From the NCBI RefSeq assembly GCF_000520955.1, contig NZ_JACC01000041.1, forward strand, positions 1 through 64,000: DNA of 64,000 nucleotides. The letters run 5' to 3'. Position numbers and translations under genes: made by a program. Position 1 is the stretch's first letter; the number at the start of each line of letters is the position of its first letter. Positions 53,150 through 61,534 of this stretch are shown one piece after another. The notes beneath the pieces are model-generated. The model ran no database searches, was not told where the DNA came from, and saw only the letters and a list, made by a program, of their open reading frames with translations. The stretch is from Aquimarina pacifica (GTDB lineage Bacteria; Bacteroidota; Bacteroidia; Flavobacteriales; Flavobacteriaceae).

Positions 53150-54553
53150 CTAATTATTGAATAGTACATTTTCTAATTTTTGTAAACGAGCTTCTAGTAA
53201 CTTAACATGTTGAGCTTGTTGCCTATTAATTTCTTTCTCTTCTTTTAGCTGAGTTTCCTGCTCAATAGTATACAGAGTCAATTCCTCTATTTTCTGTAAT
53301 AACTTATTTGTCATTTCTGATACTTTCATATCATTTTGTCTAAACTCTTCTGCAGAGGGAATTTCGGGTAAGTGCTTGTTTTCTTTGATATAAACAGCCA
53401 CTTCTTCTAATGGTCTTAAATTATAATCCTCTTCGAATACCCAATCAGCAGCATCGGTAAGACTTACTTTTACTTCTTTTGCCCAAATCGTACCATTAAC
53501 CGAGAGTTTATTTTTTGGAGTGTTTGTACCTATGCCTACGGCACCTGTAAAGTAGGAATCTGCTTGTACTGAAAAATTCTCGGATTGAATATTTACACCT
53601 TGTCCCGCATTAATCGCTACATCATTGCCCGTATCCATATTGATCTCATCTGCATTCTTAATATTGAAAGCCCCAGAACCTCTAAAAGAAATATCATCAG
53701 AAGCATCAACCAAAAACTCAGCTCCTTTGAAATAAGACCAATCGGCATTTACAATATATTCGGCTGTTTTACTTTGAATAGAAGTTCCAGAAGATAAATG
53801 TAAATCATCCGCAGTTGTGGCGATATTAAAATCAGTTTCATCACCTGTATACCCAATCGTTGATAGCATATCGCCATTATCAAAGGTGATTTTATCATCT
53901 AGCTTGATATCCCCTACTACTTGTAATTTTGATGTTGGGGTACTTGTTCCCATTCCTATACCTACATTACCTCCGTCGGCAACAATCATGGTCGTAGACA
54001 AAGTTCCTCCTCGATTCCAATTTGTTCCTCCTCCGAAATATAAATTTCCGTTTGCTGCTTGTATGATTGCAGGATTATTAACTCCGCTACTATCTTGATT
54101 TCCCATTAAAATCGCTGAACTTCCTGAAGGACCTGTTACCGCTAGACGTGCCGAATTACCGGAAACCGTTAAATTTTCTGTCGGGAAATTTGTCCCTATT
54201 CCTACTCTACCACCTGTTTTAATTACCATCCAATCTTTACTTATTCCGTCTGTAGGAGTATGCCCTCTAAATAAAAAACCTCCGTCGGTATTACCATTTG
54301 TGCTATTACCATCACGCATCTCAAAAATAAGCGCGTCAAGATACTGTCCAAAATAATTGCCATCTCCGTAGAGCTTAAACCCTTCTCCAATACCCATGTA
54401 CATATCACCATTGATATCAAACTTTGCTCTGGGTGCTGTAATCCCAATACCTACATTATCGGTTGTTGTCGTGTTTGTTCCTGAATCGGTCCATTGTGCA
54501 TGTGCAGAAAGGCTGGCGATTAACGCCAGTGCGAAAAAAGTAATTGTTTTCAT
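53150..54553 (-). CDS. tail-fibre-like secreted protein (subfamily 1)
   Basis: 467 residues. The signal peptide is the same as in 48920-50290 (TITFFALALIASLSAHAQ). GIGxxxP repeats (NVGIGITAPRAKFDINGDMY; RVGIGTNFPTENLTVSG; NVGIGMGTSTPTSKLQVVGD; AVGIGTNTPKNKLSVNG) form the shaft, and the same C-terminal module as the paralogue is followed by a longer coiled coil (EEKEINRQQAQHVKLLEARL). Repeat blocks at 53274-53518 and 53822-53938 are near-identical in DNA to copies 4.3 kb away, pointing to recent duplication or gene conversion. First gene of the subtilase operon. Confidence 0.75.
   Translation of the reverse strand: MKTITFFALALIASLSAHAQWTDSGTNTTTTDNVGIGITAPRAKFDINGDMYMGIGEGFKLYGDGNYFGQYLDALIFEMRDGNSTNGNTDGGFLFRGHTPTDGISKDWMVIKTGGRVGIGTNFPTENLTVSGNSARLAVTGPSGSSAILMGNQDSSGVNNPAIIQAANGNLYFGGGTNWNRGGTLSTTMIVADGGNVGIGMGTSTPTSKLQVVGDIKLDDKITFDNGDMLSTIGYTGDETDFNIATTADDLHLSSGTSIQSKTAEYIVNADWSYFKGAEFLVDASDDISFRGSGAFNIKNADEINMDTGNDVAINAGQGVNIQSENFSVQADSYFTGAVGIGTNTPKNKLSVNGTIWAKEVKVSLTDAADWVFEEDYNLRPLEEVAVYIKENKHLPEIPSAEEFRQNDMKVSEMTNKLLQKIEELTLYTIEQETQLKEEKEINRQQAQHVKLLEARLQKLENVLFNN
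53274..53518 (-). repeat. 245-base direct repeat, copy 2 (C-terminal module)
   Basis: Gap-free counterpart of 48981-49225. Confidence 0.75.
53822..53938 (-). repeat. 117-base direct repeat, copy 2 (shaft segment)
   Basis: Counterpart of 49529-49645 with one mismatch by eye. Confidence 0.8.
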
Positions 54554-54614
54554 TTTATGTAATTTGTGTGTTTTGTACTAATTTATACTGTAGAATTACT
54601 CATTTAGTAAATAT

Positions 54615-54638
54615 GTAACCCCTATTTACTTGATGCAG
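54615..54638 (-). promoter_or_regulatory. shared motif upstream of the subtilase operon, copy 2
   Basis: On the minus strand CTGCATCAAGTAAATAGGGG then TTAC, 85 bases before the ATG at 54553. Almost the same as 62994-63018, which sits 86 bases before its gene. Confidence 0.5.
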
Positions 54639-54696
54639 TTTTTAAAAAAATTAACAGGCTTTTTAGGGGAAACATGGACTATTTTGAAATACTACT

Positions 54697-54732
54697 AAAA
54701 AAAGCTACAACCTTGTTATCAGTTGTAGCTTT
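54697..54732 (-). terminator. terminator of the tail-fibre/SpvB-like/Rhs operon
   Basis: AAAGCTACAAC (54732-54722 on the minus strand) pairs with GTTGTAGCTTT (54711-54701) and a T run follows. Lies 80 bases beyond the Rhs stop. Confidence 0.8.
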
Positions 54733-54811
54733 CTTTTACGGGTCTTACCCAATAATTGTTTTAAAACTATTGACAAGTCCTCAAATTAATTCTATCATTG
54801 GACTCGATATA

Positions 54812-57800
54812 CTAATACCCTTCTTCATCAGGAATTTCTGGTATCTCAAGGCTATCCATAATAAGAGCTCCTAATAAGGTAAATGCATTGTTCGCATTGT
54901 TTTTCAGATTGGTTAGGTTAGCCGAAACTGAGACCTTAACTGCTTTTAAAAGGTTAACTGAGAGCGCTAAGACATCTCCTTTTAATGAGGTGCCAACTCC
55001 ACCATCTTGACTTTTAAGCGTCTCCCCTGAAGAGGTAAAACTTTTATCTTCATTAGAACTTACCAAGGTGGCACTTTCGTTAACAGAAACACCATTTTCC
55101 GTTTCTCCTTTTGCAAAAATAGTTCCCAGGGCTACATCTCCAGTCTTTTCTCCATTAGCATTTATCGATCCGTTGACCTCACCTACAGCACCTCCGAATT
55201 CTGCAGTACCCACACCTGGTGCAACAAAAGATCCTTTCATACTTAAAATTGATCCTTTCGCTGAAAGGGTTCCTCCGTCCTTTGTACTTAGGGTAGCACT
55301 ACCTTCGGCTATTGCTAAATCAACACCTGCTTTGACGTTTTTTCCCAGAGAAACTTCTCCTTTGATTCCTGGGCCTAATTTCCCTTGTATAGAAACTGAT
55401 CCTTCAAAAACAGGGCCTGAAGGAAGACTACTTTCTATCGCTCTTCCGACATAGGAGTTTTTGAATGGAGAAAAATGATTATCATCGGGTGGTCCATCTG
55501 GAGCCATCCCATCTGGATCGATAAAGTATACTGGGTTATCAAACGCAAAATTATAAGCAGAATGCCTTCTCATTTGCTCAGCAAGGGGATCTATATTCAT
55601 CCATCTACCAATTGCTGCATTGTAGTGTCTTGCACTAAAATCTAACCAATCTAATCCTAGATCCTCTTGTTCTTCCTTACCATTATATCCATAAGGATGT
55701 TCACGTCCTACAACCGTAGCGTTATACCCTCGATGTTGCAATCCAAACGGATAGTAGTTTTTCTCTTCTTTGATTTCACTTACAGAAATATTTCCGTCAT
55801 TATTAGTATCTTCATAAGAGAGTCTTATATTTCCTAAATGATCTTTATGTTGATAGGAATATGTAAAACCACCTGTGGCATTGATTCCATTAACAGGTTC
55901 TAAATACCCTTCTGCGTGTTTGATATACTGTAATTCTAGCACATTGGTAACTGGATTTTCTTTGTAAATAATATTACCGGCATAAAATGTTTTGGAGTAG
56001 TAATATTGATATATGTTTTTACTAAGCTTATTTCCTAATGCATCATAAGTATACCCTAATGCATTCGAGTATCTCCCTCCTGTGGGTACATTCACATAGG
56101 TCGGTAAATTCAGGTGATTATATCCTATAGTGGTAATCCCTTTATTGGCATCTGATGTCAGGTTCCCGTTTGCATCGTATGTATAATCATCTCCTGCTGT
56201 ATTCTTATCGTTAAATCCTTCTGTACTGCCACTAGAGTCAGACACTTTAAGGAGTTTACTACCTGTATCATAGGTATAACTTAGATTATCCATAGTACCA
56301 AAACTAGTAGCGGCGATATTGGTTGCCCCGTTTCTTCTAAGACTTTGGATGTTTCCCATTTTGTCATAAGTAATGCCATAAACATTATAGCTTGTTCCTA
56401 AATTACCGGCATATGTCAATCTACCTAATCCATCATATAAATAACTATAGTTACGCAGCCTATTGTCATTTAGAGTTTTCCAATGAGTCTCGCTGATATT
56501 ACCATTGTAAAGTGGTTCAGTAGCTGCCGTAAGATCAGTAGTATTATAATTGATCTTAAATGCAAATAGGTCGTCTGTTAATGTGGTATTAGGATCATTA
56601 ATTTTGGTCAGCCAACCTCTAATATTATAAGCATAATTAATCTCTTGTAGCGGATTCGCTATTGTATTTCCTACTGCTTTGGTTTCTAGCTTTCCTAATT
56701 TATTATAATCATTGCTTACTAATAACTCAGACGTCTGATTCCCTATCTGATGGTAATGAGTCAATAATCGACCAGCATGATCATAGGTGAAATTTTCTCG
56801 AACAATAATCTCGGCAAGATCTCCTTTTTTATGACTATTTTGTGTTTGCAAAACATTTCCTGTAAAGTTTAACTCCATCATCGTGATATCGGTAGTTTCT
56901 AGATATTCATTACTAGAATACACATAGATAGGTCGTGCTTTTTTGTCATAATAGGTCGCCGTAGTAATCCAATAATCAGTTCCTAACACCCTTACTTTGC
57001 TTCCTGTAACCAAACCTCTGGTATTGGTAGTAATACTTTGATCAAAAGCAGTAGTTGGTGCAACTGGCAGTGCTGTATCAAAACCATAATTATCATAATA
57101 ATTGATGATATATATTTCTGAAACCCCATGCGGAATCGCTCCATTGGTATAGTAAATTTCTGTATCCGCAATAGTAGATACTGTATTGGTACGAGTTACA
57201 TATTGCGTGTAAGCGGTTGTATTATCCGCAAGTGCTTGCATGGCTTCCCGACTAATTGCTGATGAATGTATATGTAATCCTGTAAAAGCTACTCTATCAA
57301 AAGCATCATATTTGGTAAATAACCAATGGTTGTTTTCTCGCAAATTAGCATCTTGAGTCAGTACTGGTTGATCTAGTGTATTGTATACAATATATTCCCA
57401 ACCTTTACCTGGTATCTTTTTTTCTACCAGACGATTGCGGTGATCATATTTATATTGATAGCATAGATCATAAGAATTACTCCCTGAGTCTTCATCGCTA
57501 ATAATAGCAGAAAAAACACTTCCTGTTTTGGCATTAAAACCTGTTTTTAAGGTAATTAATTCGCTAGCAACCAAATCTAAGGTTTCATCGGTATTAACTA
57601 CTGCCGTAGATTCTAAGGTAGCAGAAACTGAACCTCCAAAGTTTGGGCTCTGGCTTGCATCTGGAGGCAACACATAAGTTAAGTTACCAAAATCGTCGTA
57701 TACATAATGAGTGTCATGAGGTACTTCACTCTCATAAGTTCTCTTAAGCACTACTCTACCTTGTTTATCTTTAAACTCTTCGGTCGTATGATCTTTGCTT

Positions 57801-58444
57801 GTTGCACTGGTATGATTTTCATCTCTGACAATTGTTTTTGTCAGTGTTCCTTTATCATAATACCCATTAGTAAATAATGTAGGCGCACTGATATCATCAT
57901 TTGTAAAAACAACATCAAATCGAATCACTTCATTTAACCCATTCGTTTGGTAATCAAACTCTATCTCGTGTCCATTTCCTAAAGCCCAATCCGAACCCGG
58001 GGCTGCTTGCTTTAGCACCCGACTAAGAGGAGAGGCTTCGAATAGCTTTTCAGAATACGGATTTGTAGTATTCTCATACTCCGTAGTATTGTAAAAACTC
58101 GCTGCCTCATTAACTGCTGAGGATCTATAAATTCCTGTTCCGTTTGAGGCCTCATATGGCAAGTAATCTTTGACTTGTCGTCCAAAATCATCATATATTA
58201 TGGGAGTGACAATATCTTTTTGATTTGGCGACGTGCCTTTCTCAACAGAAAGCTTTGGTCTCCCTAACCCATCAATGTATTGTATGCTTTCTAATTTATC
58301 GGTAGCCGAAGCGGAAGCATCTGCTGTTACTTCATTTTGATAGATTGTAGTTTTGACATAATTTTCTGTAACCGTCTGTGCAATGGCACTTGTGATATTT
58401 AGAACAAAAATCACAAGTACGAGTATTCTTATTTTAGTGATCAT
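54812..58444 (-). CDS. Rhs-family protein with DUF6443 start and variable C-terminus
   Basis: 1210 residues. Signal peptide (ILVLVIFVLNITSAIAQ), DUF6443-type start (ESIQYIDGLGRPKLSVEKG), a beta module near 275-318 (DLVASELITLKTGFNAKTGS), many YD repeats (YDYDxxGR type) and an Rhs core near 920-990 (KDHLGNIRLSYED, SARHYNAAIGRWMNIDPLAE, NPVYFIDPDGM). After DPDGM comes a 225-residue Gly/Ser/Lys-rich beta-like tail (GSVSIQGKLGPGIKGEVSLG and similar) that matches no toxin I know. Rhs proteins form shells that enclose a C-terminal cargo. It is 4 bases after the SpvB-like gene, in one operon. No immunity gene was recognised downstream. Confidence 0.85.
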   Translation of the reverse strand: MITKIRILVLVIFVLNITSAIAQTVTENYVKTTIYQNEVTADASASATDKLESIQYIDGLGRPKLSVEKGTSPNQKDIVTPIIYDDFGRQVKDYLPYEASNGTGIYRSSAVNEAASFYNTTEYENTTNPYSEKLFEASPLSRVLKQAAPGSDWALGNGHEIEFDYQTNGLNEVIRFDVVFTNDDISAPTLFTNGYYDKGTLTKTIVRDENHTSATSKDHTTEEFKDKQGRVVLKRTYESEVPHDTHYVYDDFGNLTYVLPPDASQSPNFGGSVSATLESTAVVNTDETLDLVASELITLKTGFNAKTGSVFSAIISDEDSGSNSYDLCYQYKYDHRNRLVEKKIPGKGWEYIVYNTLDQPVLTQDANLRENNHWLFTKYDAFDRVAFTGLHIHSSAISREAMQALADNTTAYTQYVTRTNTVSTIADTEIYYTNGAIPHGVSEIYIINYYDNYGFDTALPVAPTTAFDQSITTNTRGLVTGSKVRVLGTDYWITTATYYDKKARPIYVYSSNEYLETTDITMMELNFTGNVLQTQNSHKKGDLAEIIVRENFTYDHAGRLLTHYHQIGNQTSELLVSNDYNKLGKLETKAVGNTIANPLQEINYAYNIRGWLTKINDPNTTLTDDLFAFKINYNTTDLTAATEPLYNGNISETHWKTLNDNRLRNYSYLYDGLGRLTYAGNLGTSYNVYGITYDKMGNIQSLRRNGATNIAATSFGTMDNLSYTYDTGSKLLKVSDSSGSTEGFNDKNTAGDDYTYDANGNLTSDANKGITTIGYNHLNLPTYVNVPTGGRYSNALGYTYDALGNKLSKNIYQYYYSKTFYAGNIIYKENPVTNVLELQYIKHAEGYLEPVNGINATGGFTYSYQHKDHLGNIRLSYEDTNNDGNISVSEIKEEKNYYPFGLQHRGYNATVVGREHPYGYNGKEEQEDLGLDWLDFSARHYNAAIGRWMNIDPLAEQMRRHSAYNFAFDNPVYFIDPDGMAPDGPPDDNHFSPFKNSYVGRAIESSLPSGPVFEGSVSIQGKLGPGIKGEVSLGKNVKAGVDLAIAEGSATLSTKDGGTLSAKGSILSMKGSFVAPGVGTAEFGGAVGEVNGSINANGEKTGDVALGTIFAKGETENGVSVNESATLVSSNEDKSFTSSGETLKSQDGGVGTSLKGDVLALSVNLLKAVKVSVSANLTNLKNNANNAFTLLGALIMDSLEIPEIPDEEGY

Positions 58445-58448
58445 TGTA

Positions 58449-61400
58449 TTAGTTTTTATAGTTATATTGATTAGTAGATATCAAATAGCGATCGTTATCT
58501 CTTACTTCCTCTAAGCGCTGTGCCTCATCATATCCAAAATAAGTAGTATATCCTCGGGGATCTGTTTTGCTTGTCATGCCAACTCCTGGATTGTACGTAT
58601 AGGTAGTGACCATCGCATAGGGTAACGCTTCTCTAAGGTCTTGCAAGGCTCCTCTCAATGCTTCTTCTTTACAAGTTCCTCCTGTACAATGATCTGTATC
58701 ATTATATGCGGCAATGATAACACTATTGTAAATAGAAGTGCTGATGTCAGAAAACTGGGCATTTACTATTTTTGCCACGGGGTATTCACTATGTCTATCT
58801 CCATATCCCCAGATATATACTATTTTTGTTCCGTCTAGGTTTGAGACTTCTTTTGCTCTACCATTGGTATAATAAGAAATGAACTCTATATCATAGGGTA
58901 AGGAAACTAAACTTGTAATTTCTCCTTTGCCTATCTTTATACCCTCTGGTACAATCAAATCTCCTGTAAACGTGCCGGCAGAAGATCCTTTATCTGCATA
59001 CAGGTTTCCTTTGGTCTGAATATCATTTCCATTAAGACTTACTTTTTCTGTAATTGGCATATTCAGCATATAGTTCGATTGCATTTTAGAATAATCAGTA
59101 GTAGTCATTCCTGTATTTGCAGGACTATCAAACGCATATTGGTATGCGGTCTCGTAGGCATCTCCTTTACTATCTATATAGGTTTTATTTGAGATCAGAT
59201 TATAATCATTGTAGTCAAACTCTGTACTCGAAACGATAGGAGTGTTCGTACCTGCTGGTTGATATAACTTGGTTTCTTCTTTTTGCAGCCTGTATTGATA
59301 CACGTATCTCTTATACCCTATAGCATACGCCGTTTTGGGAAAATCAAGAGGTCCTGAGCAGCTTGGCTGAAGGATCAAATTTGTTTGCACCGATCGAATA
59401 AAATCATCAGACGATTTTTCGTAATAGAAGATTTTTTCTTCTTGTTTTTGATTCGCTTCATTGTAAGAAGTAATCGATGTTGGCTTTCCCCTTTCTAAAG
59501 CCTTACTTGAAGAAGGTGAATATACACTTGATTGCGGATCAGTAGTAATCCCCATCACATCTAAATGTGCATTGCCGTGCTCATCGGTATCATAATTAGT
59601 GAATTTATATATTTTATACCCATTTCCTGCAGTTTTTTCTACAACTTCTGAGTACCCTACATGACTTCCTTGACCATTGAACGCATCATTTATATATGAA
59701 TTTGTAGAAAATCGCGTGTATGTAAATGAATTACCATCAACATCTTTCCCCACATAATTTGGCCAATAGTATTGAGGAATAGAATTTTGAATTCCACTAG
59801 AAGTCAAACCAGATACATTGGTTTGTCCCGTATACCCTTTTACATAATAATATTCTTTGGTAACAGGGTCAGCAGAGACATCGGTATATGAGTGCGTTGA
59901 TTTTATCCTTAATCCTCCTGAAGGTTTATTGGTTGAATATGTAGTAAGCGTTGCTCTATTTTTATTGACCACCTTCCTGTACATATGGGGTTCATATTCG
60001 AACTCAGTATATCCACCAGTAGGATATGTGATTTTCTCTAATGTTTCATATTTATAATAGGCTCCGGTAAGATCAGGTGCCCGAACTTCGTGATAGGTCT
60101 CCATAAGTTCTTGAGTATTGGCAGGTGTGTATGTACTCACATCGAACCCATTATAAAATCCCCAATGATCTACGGTGTCAGCTATATAATAGGCCATTTT
60201 ATTGGGGTTATATTCAAAACTATAGGTTCCAAAAGTCTCTATATCTTCATCCCCAATATTTTTTTGTTCTAGAGAAAGAAGTTTTAGTCTTTCTTCGCTA
60301 GAAGAAGTATAATTAAAGTCCAAAATCTTTAAGACTCTACCTTTATTAGTTACTCTAATTTCATCTAATTGTTGCCATTGCAAATCGTTATCCTCAAAAT
60401 AATAAGCATATCCATCATCTATATCTGGTTCCTGATTCGTTGGATATCTAAAATGAATATCTTTATATCGTAATTCATTTGTATTTGATCTTGTAAACTC
60501 TACCACTAACTGATCCGAAGATTCTATAGTTTTAAGATATACAGGAAAATTAAGAAAGCCCCTGCCTCTTGGGCTAAAAGAAGAACTAGTAGTGTTACAA
60601 TCAGATCCGATAGAATAGCTTACATAATAATAGTTGTTAGAAAACGTAGGAATTAAAGGCCCTCTTTCATAAGTATAATCAATAACCTCACCATTTGGTG
60701 TTGTAATTTTTACCAAATGAAAAGTAGTAGAGACTAGGTCTTCATCAACACTAGCTGTATAAATAAATGGAGTACTATATTCTGTTGCGTCCAATCCTCC
60801 AAATTCATATCGAGTTCCATCGTCAGCAACAATGGTAAATTCATTATAGAAAACATCATTCTTTAACAATGCATAAGTTGCTCCCATGGGGGTATTTCTT
60901 ATGTCATCTTTAGTCACATATCCATTATTTTCATCAAACAATACGGTGAGATTATGTTCTGATTTTACTTCCCATTCTCCCTTATGGTTTAAGTAAAAAC
61001 TCCCTGAATACCCTAAAAAATTAAAATGAAATTCATCTGCCTGAGTTTCATGGGCGTATAAAACTTTGGCAGCGACATAGCCATTAAGAGACGTTTGTGA
61101 ATCCCAGTTATCTTGTTCTAAATACCGGTAATGATCATCTACATTATACCCATTACTAAATTGCCACCAATCCTGACACTCTTCAACACATTTTTTTTCA
61201 TCAGGCACGTCATTAACTATTCTAGTTATGGCTCCTCCTGCAGATAAGTTCCATCCAAGACCTGTCCATCCTGGATGCCTATCTTGTTTTACACTCCCAA
61301 CATGATAACTAAGGTTAATTGGCACTTTTAGATCTCCGCTACTTACGGTATGTAGGGGTATATTGATATTAGGAATTCCTGTAAAATGATTTGCTGGGAT

Positions 61401-61526
61401 ATCCCCAAACAATCCCAAGCTACCCGCATTTGGAGTCGGAAAATTTACAGCTTCTCTTGCGGATTGTGCATTCATTGTGGCTACCACCATGAATACACTT
61501 ATTAGTATTAAAACTCTACGTTTCAT
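58449..61526 (-). CDS. SpvB/TcB-like secreted protein, partner of Rhs
   Basis: 1025 residues. Signal peptide (LILISVFMVVATMNAQ). The N-terminal part (IPNINIPLHTVSSGDLKVPI then LSYHVGSVKQDRHPGWTGLG) resembles the SpvB-type start of TcB/TcaC proteins (SYNSGxGxxPFGLGW). The middle is beta-rich; YD-type sequence (TKTDPRGYTTYFGYDEAQRL, from about residue 990) lies at the C-terminus. In toxin complexes TcB and TcC build one shell; here two proteins encoded 4 bases apart could do the same. That function is inferred. It follows the tail-fibre-like gene by 8 bases. Confidence 0.65.
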   Translation of the reverse strand: MKRRVLILISVFMVVATMNAQSAREAVNFPTPNAGSLGLFGDIPANHFTGIPNINIPLHTVSSGDLKVPINLSYHVGSVKQDRHPGWTGLGWNLSAGGAITRIVNDVPDEKKCVEECQDWWQFSNGYNVDDHYRYLEQDNWDSQTSLNGYVAAKVLYAHETQADEFHFNFLGYSGSFYLNHKGEWEVKSEHNLTVLFDENNGYVTKDDIRNTPMGATYALLKNDVFYNEFTIVADDGTRYEFGGLDATEYSTPFIYTASVDEDLVSTTFHLVKITTPNGEVIDYTYERGPLIPTFSNNYYYVSYSIGSDCNTTSSSFSPRGRGFLNFPVYLKTIESSDQLVVEFTRSNTNELRYKDIHFRYPTNQEPDIDDGYAYYFEDNDLQWQQLDEIRVTNKGRVLKILDFNYTSSSEERLKLLSLEQKNIGDEDIETFGTYSFEYNPNKMAYYIADTVDHWGFYNGFDVSTYTPANTQELMETYHEVRAPDLTGAYYKYETLEKITYPTGGYTEFEYEPHMYRKVVNKNRATLTTYSTNKPSGGLRIKSTHSYTDVSADPVTKEYYYVKGYTGQTNVSGLTSSGIQNSIPQYYWPNYVGKDVDGNSFTYTRFSTNSYINDAFNGQGSHVGYSEVVEKTAGNGYKIYKFTNYDTDEHGNAHLDVMGITTDPQSSVYSPSSSKALERGKPTSITSYNEANQKQEEKIFYYEKSSDDFIRSVQTNLILQPSCSGPLDFPKTAYAIGYKRYVYQYRLQKEETKLYQPAGTNTPIVSSTEFDYNDYNLISNKTYIDSKGDAYETAYQYAFDSPANTGMTTTDYSKMQSNYMLNMPITEKVSLNGNDIQTKGNLYADKGSSAGTFTGDLIVPEGIKIGKGEITSLVSLPYDIEFISYYTNGRAKEVSNLDGTKIVYIWGYGDRHSEYPVAKIVNAQFSDISTSIYNSVIIAAYNDTDHCTGGTCKEEALRGALQDLREALPYAMVTTYTYNPGVGMTSKTDPRGYTTYFGYDEAQRLEEVRDNDRYLISTNQYNYKN

Positions 61527-61534
61527 TACTACTC

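Noticed and set aside
54554..54811. Immunity gene for the Rhs tail
   Set aside because: Only a terminator was found in the 258 bases downstream of the Rhs gene; small frames there lack any support.
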